64,000 nucleotides of DNA from Pipra filicauda (Eukaryota; Chordata; Aves; Passeriformes; Pipridae), in assembly GCF_003945595.2 (NCBI RefSeq), contig NW_024103874.1, positions 1,622,001 to 1,686,000 of the forward strand. Reading direction: 5' to 3'. Shown here one piece after another: positions 19,539 through 32,200 of the stretch. How positions within the stretch are numbered: the first letter of the stretch is position 1; each line of letters starts with the position of its first letter. A program made the translations under genes and the position numbers. The notes under the pieces are model-generated. The model saw nothing but the letters and a program-made list of their open reading frames with translations, ran no database searches and was not told the origin of the DNA.

Positions 19539-22500
19539 GTACGAGTGTCAGCCCCCGTGGGCACCACCGCGCCGCTCTGTGTGTTAGTGTGTCACAGCAG
19601 AGCCTAAAATTTGCTCCGTAGGAGTAATAAGATCTCAGTTCATAGTCTTTCAAACGTGGCAAGTTTTGTTTTGTCTCCTGTTCTTTGTAGGACATCGAGG
19701 TAACATCTCCACCTGATGACAGCATCTCTTGTTTAGCATTTAGTCCACACACACTGCCGGGTAATTTCCTCATTGCAGGATCATGGGCCAATGATGTAAG
19801 TACTCACAGTCAGACATGCAGCTGAATAACTTGGGAGCATTGGTGCCTAAACGGCAAAATGGCATCCTAAAAACTTGTACCAGGGCACCTGATTATATAA
19901 CTTGTTGAGGAACTCTAAAATTTGTGTCTGGTACCGAGGCATAAGTTTGACAAAGCTGGTAGATCATCCAGTTTGACAGTGTAGCCTCAAAAAGATTCAA
20001 GTTCGTGCAACATTATTCAGGTTTGTTTGAATTGAAGGGTGAGATCCCAGCTGGCAAAAGCAGGGAGGGAAGAGGAGTGTGGGCATGTTTTTTAACTGTT
20101 GTGTTTGATCTACTGGCTGGTGGCCTGCAGGGAGCAGCTCCTGCCCAGCTGGGAGTTAAAGGTTCTGCAGGAGAGCACGGTGAGGTTTTTCGTGTTCTTA
20201 AAGTATTTTGAGGTGAAGTTGAAGTTGTGGGGTTAAGTTTTGGCTGTACAGGTGAAAGGGACATAATCAGAGAAAATAAGGTTTCACTAGTTCTCAAAAA
20301 AACTACAAACCTTCGTGTTTATAATCTCACTTAATGTTGGATAAACTAAGGCTGGGATCTTCAAGACAGCCTTTTAAGTTTGTGTTACTATGTTACCTCT
20401 GCATCTGCTTCTCCTGTTACAGGTTCGCTGCTGGGAAGTTCAGGATAATGGACAGACAATTCCAAAGGCTCAGCAGATGCACACAGGGCCTGTACTAGAT
20501 GCCTGCTGGAGTGATGTATGTTCCTATTTAAAATACACAGTTTTGACCAAAACTCTAAAAAAATTGGCATGTGGTTTGCAGGCAGATGAGTAGATATAGC
20601 CCATGGTTGTTGTATAGATTTACATTGCTGTAAATGTGTGCTAAGTGTGTCCTGGTGGGATAGACTGACATGGGCTCAAGAAGGTTAAAAGTGAGTTTAA
20701 AAGCTAAGAGTGTATTTTAAACTAGATAAAACCTAGCACTGTTTGCTCTTTTATGACATACAGGCATAAATAAATGTCCATTTTTATGCTGCTTCTTCGT
20801 CTTGCAATCCCAGTATGTGTTATATTGATGTTACACTATTATTAGAAGAGACTAAGACTTGGCAGTTTTCTGACAGATACTTCGTGATAGAACCAGTTAA
20901 TCTCTTGGTCCTATTCTTGTTTTTTAGGATGGGAGTAAAGTATTTACTGCTTCCTGTGATAAAACTGCCAAAATGTGGGATCTCAACAGTAATCAAGCGA
21001 TTCAGATTGCACAAGTAAGTAATCAAGCCCCAAACTATTAGGTGGTTCTTTTTACTTTTCTGTTTGTATTAAAATGTACCTTTCTCAGCATTTTTATATT
21101 TTTGAGATAGTGAAATGCACCTGAGTAGGTGATCAAAGTGATTTGAGTAACCTGTGCACCTGTTTCCTCTTTTTCACTCAAAAGAACTTTTTCCATTGCT
21201 GCAGTGATCTCACTAAGTCACCCTGCTGCATTAGAGGGGAAAAAAAAATTCAGATATCATTGTATTGACTTTCACAAATGGATGAAAAGTGTAAATAAAT
21301 AGAAAAATATGAGAAGCATAAACAAGAAGCATGGCCTGTTATATTAGTAATTGTCTGTCTGTTTGTCCTTTTTTTTCCTTCAGCACGATGCTCCTGTGAA
21401 GACTATCCATTGGATCAAAGCACCCAATTATAGCTGTGTGATGACAGGAAGCTGGGATAAAACTTTGAAGGTATGATTTTCACCTGAACAAATGAACACA
21501 AAGTGTGCTGGTCATTTGTGTATGAAAGTATGTATGTGAAGTGAAAATATTTTATTAAATGCTAATAGTGGAATAGCCTCACTTCACAGGATGAAACAAC
21601 TTGTGCCAGTTGTGTGGCACAGGTTTTACTGAAGTAATTTGAATCCTCAGCTCCCAGTGTAAGTTTGTTCATTTTTCTTTTCCCATCAGTTCTGGGATAC
21701 TCGTTCACCAACACCTATGATGACACTGCAGCTCCCTGAAAGATGTTACTGTGCAGATGTGGTAAGCCAGGATATACAGGAAACTGGTGTCAGCAGGATG
21801 ACTGGGAGTAGGAATAAACTGGCAGATTTTGGGGCTTCTCTAGGGTAGTACTGAATACTGGCAGTATTTAATCTCTGTGCAATTTTAGTAGTAGAACATA
21901 ATCTGATCTTAATTTCTCAATGGCAGTGAAAAACTGACTTGTTATGTCCGAAGATATGTCTACAAATGAACTTTGTTCTTCTTCCCTCTAATTCCTTTAA
22001 GTTCATCAGGGTTTTCTGTGAAGTAACGGACTTCTCTGCCATGCTGTTAACACAAGTGTCTCTCTTCCAACTTACAACCTTATCCAGGTTCATCCTATGG
22101 CAGCTGTGGCTACTGCAGAAAGGGGTTTGATAGTTTACCAGTTAGAGAACCAGCCTTCTGAATTTAGAAGAATAGACTCTCCTCTTAAACACCAGGTAAA
22201 TTATAATATTTGTTATGAGTGTGTTTCTACAGATTATTGACATTCTGGGCTTGACATTTCCTGGTAAAAACAAGCACTATTTCAAAGCCAAGTTTTCTTA
22301 GTATGCCACATGACCTGGTCTGCCATTGATTTATTGGTGATTTTCATAAGGATTTAGAAATTCAAATACTGTGGCCCAAATTCTCAACAGAATTTGACCC
22401 ATCTCTTGGCGTTGTTTGTGGTTTTGCTTTACTTTGATGTCTGTGATGTTTTGTGTCCCCGTGGAAAAGAAGTTTCTCAGAATCCTTTGTATCTTTCTCA

Positions 22501-25062
22501 AATTTAGCATCGCTGTGTTGCTATTTTTAAAGACAAAGTGAACAAACCAACTGGATTTGCCCTTGGAAGTATTGAAGGAAGAGTAGCTATTCATTATATC
22601 AACCCCCCAAATCCGTAAGTATTTATTAAAACATCCTTTCTGTGTTGATCAGTTCACAATAATGAATCTAAAAAGATATTTTTTTAATTGCTTTTTTATT
22701 TCCCTCCCAGTGCAAAAGATAATTTCACTTTTAAATGCCATCGCTCGAATGGAACAAACACATCAGCACCTCAGGACATCTATGCTGTAAGTATATCACA
22801 TATACAGGGCAGTTTACACTCATAATGTCAAGTTGGATCTGAATTGTTTGTTCTCCTTGACCTTTTGTCTTGCCAAAAGTTGTCTTAGACATATATTTAA
22901 AGACCTGTCATACTGAAAGAGGAAAGACAAATTTTTATACTTCCCATAAAACAAGCACCAGATCAGCCTTTCACAAAATCATCAAGTGGAGTTGAGACTT
23001 GTTAATTTTGCAGATATTGAAACAAAACTTAATGTAGTTGTGTAATGCCATTATGCACCGAATTTTTAGGTACTACAAAAAAAACGTGATGCTTTTCTTA
23101 TTGCTTTGGTGTTTTTTGTTTGGTTATTTTTTTGTTTTTTGGGTTTTTTCTCCAAAAATATATCTGAAAACATTGTATAAAATAAGAGTCCTATCTAGTT
23201 GATTTTTTTTCCCCCGTGTATTTACTCTTTTAGGCTTTAGCACATCTGTTGTGAGTGTTCCCATCACCTGTTCACACATGTGGTGTTTTACACAGTGTTT
23301 TTTGTGGTTCTGCAGGTGAATGGGATAGCATTTCACCCTGTCCATGGTACTCTTGCAACAGTGGGATCTGACGGCAGATTCAGCTTCTGGGATAAAGATG
23401 CACGGACAAAGCTAAAAACCTCAGAACAGCTTGACCAGCCAATATCTGCTTGTTGTTTCAACCATAATGGCAACATATTTGCATATGCTTCCAGTTATGA
23501 TTGGTCAAAGGTAAGAAGGTTTGGACTCTCATTCATGCTTGCAGTTGACAACTGAGTCTGTCCTTGTCATGTGAGGTTTCCACTGTTTGTTATAAATAGA
23601 AGCTGGGTTTTTCTAGTTTTTGAGAAAATTTACAATGGTCACTTTGGACACCTGATGAAGTTTTTAACACTGAAATTGTGCATTCTGGGGGTTTTAGCTT
23701 CAGTTGGACAAGATGCTAAATGATGCTGTCTTGCAGATGTGGATGAGCAGAATGTAAATTCCATGATTCAGAAGTGGCTGTGGTTGCTCACACACATTCT
23801 GCCCTGGGCAGTGTCCCGGGGCAGTGTGGCACCCGAACAGGTTCCCACAGATCTCTTTGAAATGCACAGCTCTGCTTCCTGTGCAGGGGAGAAAAAGCTC
23901 TGACTGTGGTTATAAACACCCCAGTGTTTGAATGCCATGTACTGAATTTTCAGTACAACTGAGTGAAGCTTTTTGATGGTGCTTGTTTATGTGTTTCTCT
24001 TCCAAACTTAACAATGTATATTGAAGAGAATCACAACAAATGTGTGGAAAATCAGTACTTCTTAATAGTTTAAGAAGGGAGGGTAGCAAGATTGAAATGT
24101 AACTGATTTCCATGGTACTTTGAGGGTAATGTTCCTTGTATTTATGACTGAAATGAATGCAGAAGTCACACAGATTAACTCAATTGCATGCCACAAAAAG
24201 CAACATTTTAATTGACTGCATTCTGTCTAGTCTTCTGCCCAAAGTAAGATAACTCACCGGTGCCAGGGCAGATGAATTCTTCACTTCTAATGCTTGGGTA
24301 GACTGCAGTGGTAGAGATGGACCAGGTATCTGTAAATCGATATTAAGTAGTAAAACCAGTAGGTGTTAAGTACTAAACTTCCTTCCCAGAACCATTTCTG
24401 TCCATAGCGTTGGTAATTTCCAACTTACATGTTGGACTTCAGTGGCTTTATTAGTGTTTACTCTCCCTGATTTGGATACTTGGGTCTTGAGCTGGTAATG
24501 TGGATGCAAATAATGTCAATATGCAAAATGACAGATTTGCATCTGTAGTTGAGGAAGAGATAATTGTGCAGTTGCCTGTAGAACTTGGCCTTCACTTTGA
24601 AAAGGTGTGACCTTGTGTCATTTAAAAGAGAGAAAATATAGAGTGAAGCTGGGTGACCTTTAGAGGTTTAAAAAAATCATACTGAGTTTTTGTGCTGCAC
24701 CTGTAAAGTAGAACTTAGAGATGTGTGGTTATTTTTTTTATACTTTTCAAATGGATAAACATCCCTTAAGTATTACTTTATATGCACAGTTCTTATAATT
24801 GCTTGTTATAGTAAGCTCTTTCTAATCCACCAGCGTGGTCCAATATCTGGTCTTAAAGGCTTTCAAATTAAGGCTTAATAAACAAAACTAATGGAATATC
24901 CATATTCTTACATTTTAAGGTTATGCTGATATTTCTTGTTTGAAGAGAGTAAATGTAGATTATTTTTCTTTTTAGGGTCATGAATTCTATAATCCACAGA
25001 AGAAAAACTACATTTTTCTGCGAAATGCAGCAGAAGAGCTAAAGCCCAGGAATAAGAAGTAG
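19449..25062 (+). CDS. RAE1: RAE1, mRNA export factor and spindle protein (11 coding exons)
   Basis: RAE1 is a seven-bladed WD40 protein that binds the GLEBS motif of NUP98 at the nuclear pore. It helps export poly(A) mRNA and also acts at the mitotic spindle. Joined exons: 19449-19538, 19691-19795, 20423-20515, 20928-21014, 21384-21470, 21690-21761, 22088-22195, 22508-22614, 22711-22786, 23316-23510, 24976-25062. The product is 368 residues, the same length as human, and nearly identical from MSLFG to [10 protein letters not shown]-type ends are visible: [26 protein letters not shown] and GRFSFWD. All introns are GT-AG with conventional donors. The start ATG is in good context (gccaagATGa), 7 bases after an acceptor, so upstream exon 1 is untranslated. 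The gene follows SPO11 in the same orientation with under 1 kb between them. Confidence 0.98.
19691..19795 (+). CDS. RAE1: RAE1 coding exon 2
   Basis: It encodes [20 protein letters not shown] and then [15 protein letters not shown], the first WD blade. The donor is GTAAGT. Confidence 0.97.
19796..20422 (+). other. RAE1 second coding intron
   Basis: A 627-nt intron with no RNA gene or other feature recognised. Confidence 0.8.
20423..20515 (+). CDS. RAE1: RAE1 coding exon 3
   Basis: Thirty-one codons, [20 protein letters not shown] through DACWSD. The acceptor is ctcctgttacag and the donor is GTATGT. Confidence 0.97.
20516..20927 (+). other. RAE1 third coding intron
   Basis: A 412-nt intron with nothing recognised inside. 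Confidence 0.8.
20928..21014 (+). CDS. RAE1: RAE1 coding exon 4
   Basis: It encodes [20 protein letters not shown] then SNQAIQIAQ, a canonical WD blade ending in WDL. The donor is GTAAGT. Confidence 0.97.
21015..21383 (+). other. RAE1 fourth coding intron
   Basis: A 369-nt AT-rich intron with nothing recognised inside. Confidence 0.8.
21384..21470 (+). CDS. RAE1: RAE1 coding exon 5
   Basis: It encodes [20 protein letters not shown] then TGSWDKTLK, identical in pattern to human. The acceptor is ttttttccttcag and the donor is GTATGA. Confidence 0.97.
21690..21761 (+). CDS. RAE1: RAE1 coding exon 6
   Basis: Twenty-four codons, [20 protein letters not shown] then CADV. The donor is GTAAGC. Confidence 0.97.
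21762..22087 (+). other. RAE1 sixth coding intron
   Basis: A 326-nt intron with nothing recognised inside. Confidence 0.8.
22088..22195 (+). CDS. RAE1: RAE1 coding exon 7
   Basis: It encodes [20 protein letters not shown] then [16 protein letters not shown]. The acceptor is cttatccag and the donor is GTAAAT. Confidence 0.97.
22196..22507 (+). other. RAE1 seventh coding intron
   Basis: A 312-nt intron. The minus-strand open frame crossing it is a shadow. Confidence 0.8.
22508..22614 (+). CDS. RAE1: RAE1 coding exon 8
   Basis: It encodes [20 protein letters not shown] then [15 protein letters not shown] and two bases of a split proline codon. The donor is GTAAGT. Confidence 0.97.
22711..22786 (+). 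CDS. RAE1: RAE1 coding exon 9
   Basis: It encodes [20 protein letters not shown] then QDIYA after the split proline. The preceding intron is only 96 nt. The donor is GTAAGT. Confidence 0.97.
22787..23315 (+). other. RAE1 ninth coding intron
   Basis: A 529-nt intron with T-rich runs near 23111-23215. No other feature is seen. Confidence 0.8.
23316..23510 (+). CDS. RAE1: RAE1 coding exon 10
   Basis: This is the largest coding exon, 65 codons from [20 protein letters not shown] to [13 protein letters not shown]. It contains the WD signature GRFSFWD. The acceptor is gttctgcag and the donor is GTAAGA. Confidence 0.98.
23511..24975 (+). other. RAE1 tenth coding intron
   Basis: A 1.47-kb intron, the longest coding intron of RAE1. 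I looked for box C/D or H/ACA snoRNAs, common in housekeeping introns, and found no convincing pair of boxes. Confidence 0.7.
24976..25062 (+). CDS. RAE1: RAE1 coding exon 11 and stop
   Basis: It encodes [20 protein letters not shown] then ELKPRNKK and a TAG at 25060-25062, the exact human C-terminus. Confidence 0.98.
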   Translation, partial: GHEFYNPQKKNYIFLRNAAEELKPRNKK

Positions 25063-26300
25063 AGTCTGACTTGTGATACTGCACTTGTTCTGTTGTTCCT
25101 GCCTCTGCTCTTTTGCCATCTGGGCTCTGTTGCACCATGGTTCAGTTGACTTTGGATCACAAACATTTAGCAGGAACTGTAAAAATTACGTTAAATGTAA
25201 TCTGATTTGCTGGAGAACATTTTTCAAATTAGATACTCTGATGTGTTTAAGAAAGAGAGTCTCGTAATGACATGATTTAACCACTCTCTGTTCCACAGCA
25301 ATAATGAAATTGCAGCAAAATCAACATCTGGGGTAGATGTTCCTGCTTTGAAGTGCAACCATTTGTATCTATGGATTTATTTTGTTAGTACAACATTAAA
25401 ATTTGTTAATTATAATAGTTCTGGAGAAGTTGTATAAATACTGTATTTTTTTGTAAGTACTTGAAGAATCACCAGTAATTCTTCTCAAAGGAGGCTTGTT
25501 TTTTCTTATTAATAATTCAGGGGTTCTTTCATTGCTTTCTGGTTTTTGAAATGGAAGCATTGTCTGCTGTATGCCAGGAAGAAATGCCTTGCAAGTTGTT
25601 TTCCCTCCTTTTTTCAGATGAGTAGGAAGGTATGTAAGGGGCCAACAGCAGTGACAGAAACTCAAGACAGAAGATGGGCCCAGTGCAAACTTTACTTTAG
25701 TTTTTTCTAACACTTCAGCAATGGTCACAGACTTTGAGCCACTCACGCTTTTTCTAGTTCAGAGAAGTTGCCAGTGGTGCCAAGTGTTAAAATGTTCAGT
25801 AACACAAGCAAACCATTAAAGGTTTTATTCATGACCAAACCAGTGTGTGCAAAATTCTTGTGACCTAAACTGCTTGGAAACTGACACCTTTTAGCGTTAA
25901 AAGTTGGTTGTTCTGCATCTCTCTTAACGTGATTTTGTCCTGGAACAGAGTGTTCAGGACTGAAAAAAATAGTCATTTTTGTAGTAACTAGAAAGTAGTG
26001 CTGGGGAGCTTCATCCAGATCAAAAATGCTGTGAAACAAAGCGAGTGGGTCTCTTTCTGACTTGAATCTACCACTGTTTACTTTTAACTAGTCAGTTGTA
26101 TACATGCCAAAGTTTTCTTTTCAGAAGTGAATGCTTATTATTCCTGTCTAACTTGTTTATTTGATAATGACTGAATAAAAAGGGGGGGGCGCATGTATAG
26201 AAATACATGTCATATTGTACAAATTCTCTGTTATGTTTTAATGCTTATGGTTATGGATTCATGCTGCATTTCAAATAAAATTTTTACTAAATGCTTTTTT
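25063..26300 (+). other. RAE1: RAE1 3' UTR with two poly(A) signals
   Basis: About 1.2 kb of AT-rich untranslated DNA. AATAAA occurs at 26174-26179, directly followed by an A5G8 run, and again at 26274-26279. The boundary is inferred from these signals. Confidence 0.6.
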
Positions 26301-28595
26301 ATATTCAAAAGTTCTGTTTATAATACCGTGGACAGTGTGGTGTGCTCACTTCTAGAAGCAGCTTCTTGTCCTTTCACTGTAATTCAGAGGCATTTTCTGA
26401 AAGTCCACTCCTTTTCCTCCAGCTGGGAATGCATTTTCCAGTTGCTGTTTCACTACAAATGATTCCTGTGGTTTTGGGTGAAGGAGTTGGGAGAACTGGT
26501 GTGAAAGGTCTTTTGTTTTGTGAGAGTGAATCAAGTTCCTTGGTATTTCAACAGGGATGATCTCTTCTATGTTTTTATTTCTCAAGACAATTTTTTTTCT
26601 TGCTATCTATGTATGGTTTTAGATTTCACATTCATGAACTGTTTGTTTTCTTTAAGGTAGGAAAGAGTTCCCAGCACTTATATCAGTAGCTGGTCATTTC
26701 CTCAAACATTTTTTCTGTTTCTGTTGATTTTTTTTCTTTCCTAAGGTTGCAATTGTTATGAAGCAGTTTTTGGTCGTCAGCACATTTTTCCAGACTTCCC
26801 AGTCAGGTGAATGCCACCAAGCAACTGCAGGCTCAAGATTAGGTGGATGTGATCGTGGATGTGCAGAACTCCCACTGGTGTAAACAGGGGAGAATGGAAT
26901 GTATATTGTTTCTTGTTTTAAAGAACCTGGTATTTTTAGTTTAAATACTCAACAGTGTGAATTGAGTGAGAGGAAATAGATTAGTTTAGCAGGTACGTTT
27001 CTGTGGGAATCCCATGGAGTCAAACCTACGTAAGTGGACACTAAAGCCAGCACTGTTCAGTCTTGTTTTGTAATTTGTTATGTGTTGATATGTTGAGTAG
27101 TTATTCTCCTGCTGGACTCAATTTCTTTGTCAGTGAGGCTTCAGAATTATTTAGTCATCACCTGCTGCTTGTTCAGACTAATTTTAGACGGGCATATTTT
27201 CCATTATGTTGCCGTGCATATTAGATATATTCAACTGGGAGGAGAGAGTCAAACTTTGAATTGATTTGTTTTCCATTACCAAAGTTAAGAGAACACATTG
27301 GCAATTTACTCCTCCCTGGAATTATTGTGAGGCTGAGTTGTAAAGTACACACAGCTGTGTGCCTTCGAGCATCAAACATAAGTGAGAGCTTATTCACACA
27401 CTAATAAATGTTAGAGCATTTCTGGAAATGTATTAACTTGCTATTCTGTGGCAGTTACCTGTCACAAAAACCTGAGTGAAGAATGTAAGATTCCTATTTT
27501 CACCAGTTTTTTGAAAGTTTGCTGTCAATGTTGGTGTTTTATTGCACGAAAATAATCTTTGGCATAAAGAGCAATTCAGTTAAGCCTTCCAAAATGGGAA
27601 TATTTTACAATATTTTTAGATGAGCTTCCACCTGCTACTCTCACGTGTCAGTGGTTTTGCACATTGGTTTAATGAAGTGTATTTCAGAAAACTAAGCAAT
27701 TGCAAAGTTTGTCTGCTAAAGCCTTTCACAAATGAAACCAGACGTGTTTGCACAATGGCAGGCAGGCAGAGTGTCTTAATTTACCATCTGTCAGAGGAAA
27801 TGCAATACTGAATTGGTGAGTACTCCAGCTCTAGCACCTAGGCCAGGAAACAGGTCTGTTTGAGTTGTTTTCCAGAGAGGTATGGATTTGAGATTGAGGT
27901 GGGGTTAGGCATATGTGGGACATTTCAATTAAACTATTGCTTAGGCCTGGTTTAATTTAACTGTGAAAAAGTGCTGTTTGCAGATGTGGTGTTTGGACAA
28001 ATTGTGTCAAACCACTGTCATAAGGTTCACACTGTCTGGTCTTTGAAATGATAGAAACCACTTATTTCTCATTTGCTTTTTCTTCTTTGTTTGTAGAGAT
28101 GAACCAGGGCAAAGTGAAATGCTGTTATGCTTTTTATGTCTCCAGATTGGCTAAGTATCATTTGCATTCTGGGGTGAGGTGAAAGAACTCTCACTTTTTG
28201 AAAGAACTTCTTTCAAAAGTCTTTGATGGAGATTCACTGTGTAAAACGTTTCCCTTGGGTTGTTCACCTTTACCAGCCAGGTGAGAATCACCATCTGGTG
28301 CTGCAGCACACAATAACGAACGGAACAAATTCGGAACAGAAGCAATTCCCTGATAACATTCTCTACACCAGCAGTTGCAGAATGCACAAAATGCTCCCGT
28401 TCAAAGCCGTTGCTGTAAATCTGCTGCCGTGCCAGGCGATGGCAGTGCTGATGGCTCCCGAGGAAAGCTCTCCCTGCAGCCCTGGTTGCAATGCTTGTCT
28501 CCATTGGAGTTCTGTGAGGAGCTGGCAGTGCTGCTGCACGTGTGCTCTAATACAAAGTACAGTTATTTGTCATCTATTTGTTCCCCTTTCCTCAC
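26301..28595. other. Intergenic DNA after RAE1
   Basis: No gene is supported. Open frames on both strands at 28150-28610 overlap each other and show no family motif. This stretch is slightly richer in CpG than its surroundings. Confidence 0.55.
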
Positions 28596-28599
28596 TATA

Positions 28600-29256
28600 A
28601 GGCCCTGAAGGTCCTGTGAACCAAGTCAACCAAACATATTTCTTTTTCCCCTCCCTGTTGGCCTCAAGATTCCTGGGCTCCAGGCTGATTGCTCTCTTCC
28701 TTGCTGGCCTTGAAGGTCCCAGGCACCCGGCCAGCCCGGTGCTGTTAATGATCCCACCACCGACCAGGGAGGTGTAACAGCACCCGGAGCACTGACTATG
28801 AAGTCATGGAGTTAGAAATCCGAAGTGGAGAATTCGGACCCAGACTGGTGCTGAACAGTGAGACCCATGACCACCCCGTGGCCACAGTTGCCTCCTCCAT
28901 CCTCTGCTTCCTCAGGACTGAATGAGTGACTCTTATTCTATTACATGATTTCCAAGTCTGTATTATGATTGTTGTATTGATACAGCAAACCATGTACTAA
29001 GATCCTCCAACCTGCAGAGGGCCCTGGTGATAAGAAATTATAATTTACGTTTAAATTCTGTTATTATTCTACTTATAGATTGTACTAAATTGATTCTTCT
29101 TGTAGAGATCCTGTGGCATACTAATCATAAATTCTATGCTATACTAATCATAATATTGTCTTTAAGAAAGCTTTAACCGTAACTACAATTTAGTGCTGTC
29201 TTCACTCTGAAGATCCCCAAAATCCTGTCTGTCCCCTTAGTGTCAGGTGTAACAGG
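28600..29256. mobile_element. Possible degraded LTR (solo LTR-like) segment
   Basis: A GC-moderate first half gives way to an AT-rich stretch with near-repeated ataatcataa motifs (29120-29150). It then ends in a U5-like stretch finishing gtgtcaggtgtaaca. This layout resembles avian endogenous retrovirus LTRs. No target-site duplication, primer-binding site or internal gene was found, so the call is tentative. Confidence 0.25.
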
Positions 29257-32200
29257 CTTAACTTAAAAGACAAAAACCACCAGTAGTATTGCGTTGACAG
29301 ATGTTGTCTTTGCACACCTTGGGCTGTGAATTGGAGTTGGTAGAATTGTGTATTTCATCCTGCAGCTCACGTTCAAACAGCTTTTGTAATTCCAGGTATG
29401 CTTAGGTTTATACCCAGGCAGTGCAGGGCCCATCCTCCTGCTCTCAGCAACAGCGCAGCCATTTCATGGGTGGAAACTGCTGCTGCTCTTCCCTTGCAAG
29501 GTCAGAATAAACGGAGCAGCATCAGCTGGCTGGCTGGGATGGTTCCAGCAGGCAGATGCTGGGACTGCTGTTGTGCAGGGTGTTCCGTGTACACATGGAG
29601 TAGCCTGTGTTCCCAAGAAACAAGCCCACGAGAATCCAGCTGCTGGAGTGGCACATTGGGTTATCAGCTACAAGAATTACGAACTGAGAGTGGCAGTGAC
29701 TCGTCTGCACAGCCCCAGGTAGGTCCCACTTGACAGAGGTGGGCACAGCATCGGGTCAGGCTGGTACCTGTGCCAGTTTGATCTCACCCCTTCCTCAAAT
29801 GCAAAACAAACTTTCATCTGTTTGTACCATTTACCTGAAATGGGGGGGATGCATCATTAAAAGTAATTCACACTGTTTAGGACTTGGTTGTAAGGTAATA
29901 TGAGACTGAGGCAGCATCACAAAGGGGACCAAGTGCCTTGGGAACACTTGCATTGACGAGCAGTTCCAAATGTTTGTGTTGCATCAGCTCTGCAAATGCT
30001 TTTTGTTGCAGTGCATAAATGATACAATACCTGTCAACATTAGCTTTGTAAAGAGAGATCGTTTTCTTCTGTTGACTAATTATCCAGTGAATATATTCAG
30101 TTTGAAGAGACACTTCAATAATTTAGCAGGCATGTGCCAGGTAATATAGGAGCTTTTGTCTTACTCGTGGCATAGATCTTCAACCCTGTGTAACTCAATC
30201 TCTGGCTTTATGTATTCAAGGAAGTGTTTGGTATAGCTCCTGTATCAGGTGCCACTGAAAAGCAGGCCTAGATAAAAGATTAAGGTAATACTCTCAACTG
30301 TGCATAGGGAAGGTTTACCCTTTACTGCCCAGCGTATCTTTTGCAGGCAATAACTGCTTTCTACGTGTGAGGTGTGGATATCCTGAGATGCAACAATGGG
30401 TTTGTTGTAGCAACAGAAAAATGCTGGAAACTGCATGTTAAATACCCCAGTCAGCTAAGTCTCTAATTCTTGATGGCGTATCAACAAATGCTTTGTAGTT
30501 TGATACAGAATGCTTTGTGTCATTAATGTTTCTTAAATGCAGATTATTGATTTGCTGGACTAGATAAGGGGAGCGATGTTCAGTTCCTCTCAATGCTATG
30601 AAGCAAATCACTCCAGTGATTTTTTCAGCTCCTCCTGAGGTACTTGCAGTTATGCCAGAAAGGTTCAAATGTCCTTTTCTGACCCACTGTCAGCTCGTTC
30701 AATCACCTTCCTCTGGCAGCCTTCAACAAAAGGAGATACATTTTGTTTAAAATAGGCCATGATTATGTACTCAGTAAACTGCACAGATAATTCAGTAGCT
30801 CAAACTGTTCTCAAAGGACTAAAACTAGAATTCAAATACAATCTACAATCTTTTTTTCTTTGGAAGGACAGCTGTCTGCCATGCTCCTGCTGTAACACAG
30901 GGTGGGATTTATATGGACTCAGATATCACTTACTGACAGATAATTGCCTTCTGCAGATACCTGACTCTTTTCCTTGGAGGTCTCTCTTTTCTATGTAATG
31001 TTCATTCTTGGTCTGTTGCAGACAGTAGCTGGTTGTTTAAGCATTAATGTTTAATTACGGAACAGTATCTATATAATTATAAAGAACAAATTTTACATCT
31101 GTTGAGTGTTGTCAGACTTCAAACGTGAGCATGTAGCATTTCAGAAACACATTTACTGGACTGAAACAGCTTTTCACAAAACCACAGAAAGACGGGAGAT
31201 GTGTATTTAAAGAGAACAGCTTAGCAAAACCTTTTTCATTGAACCCTTCTCCTATAGAGCTTTTGTTCAGCCATAGGCTGCGTGATGCAGTTGGAGTCGT
31301 TCTGTAGTGCTGACCTGTGTCTTTCTCAATGGCTGAGGTCACCCAGTTCATCATCTGAGCACTTCTCTTTGGTGGTCCTGCCAACAGCAGTAGGGAGATG
31401 AGAGAGATGATTGAACTCTCCAAACGATTCTGAACTGGCTTGGCCCAGGGAAATGTTCACCAATAGTAACCTACTTGCTCTTAGTAGGCCTCCTGACCTT
31501 CATGGGTAGTTCTGTCATGACTACCCTTCTGATAAGGAAACAGAAGAACTGTTTTTTCTTCTTGTAGGCTGGTGAAAATGTCCTTTGAGGTAGGACTGGC
31601 CTTGGCACCCCGAGGCTGGCAAAAGGAAAATCATACTCTAAGAAGCAGAATGGATTCCTGGTTTAGTACTAATCCATACGCTTCATTCACGAGCTTGACT
31701 TGACTTCAAAAATGCAGATCAACTGATCTGTCAGCCTTTGTGTCCTTCTGAGAACACATGTAATACATGCCCTCTTTATTGTCTTACCCTGTTCTCTAAC
31801 TAAAAGCATGATGTGGCTAGGAACTGGTCCGTGTGATCTAGCAGGAAATGGGCTGCCTTTGTTTCACTTGTCATGTTCAGCTGATGTCACTGTCCTGTTG
31901 CAATGTTGGGGACATCGTGTTGCTGGCAACTGCCTGTTGAGCTGTTGATGCTTTTCCTCATCAGCAATGACTGCGATGCTCCAGCCGATGGGATGTGGGC
32001 GTTGGACTGTCGGGAACTTGATGGCCTTGCCCAAGTGAGCTTTGACCTTTGCAGTCTGCGATTGTGCTGCACTTCTGTGGCACCATCATAACTAATATTT
32101 TTTTGTAAAAGGCCATTTTGGGCTTTTTGAGACCATGCAGAAGCTGGAATCATTCAGATTTCAGTCCAGGGAACTGTGTTTTTCTTTTTGAATACCTTTC

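Noticed and set aside
23640..23670. C-box-like tgatgaa and D-box-like ctga in the last RAE1 intron as a snoRNA
   Set aside because: The boxes are too close together and there is no terminal stem.
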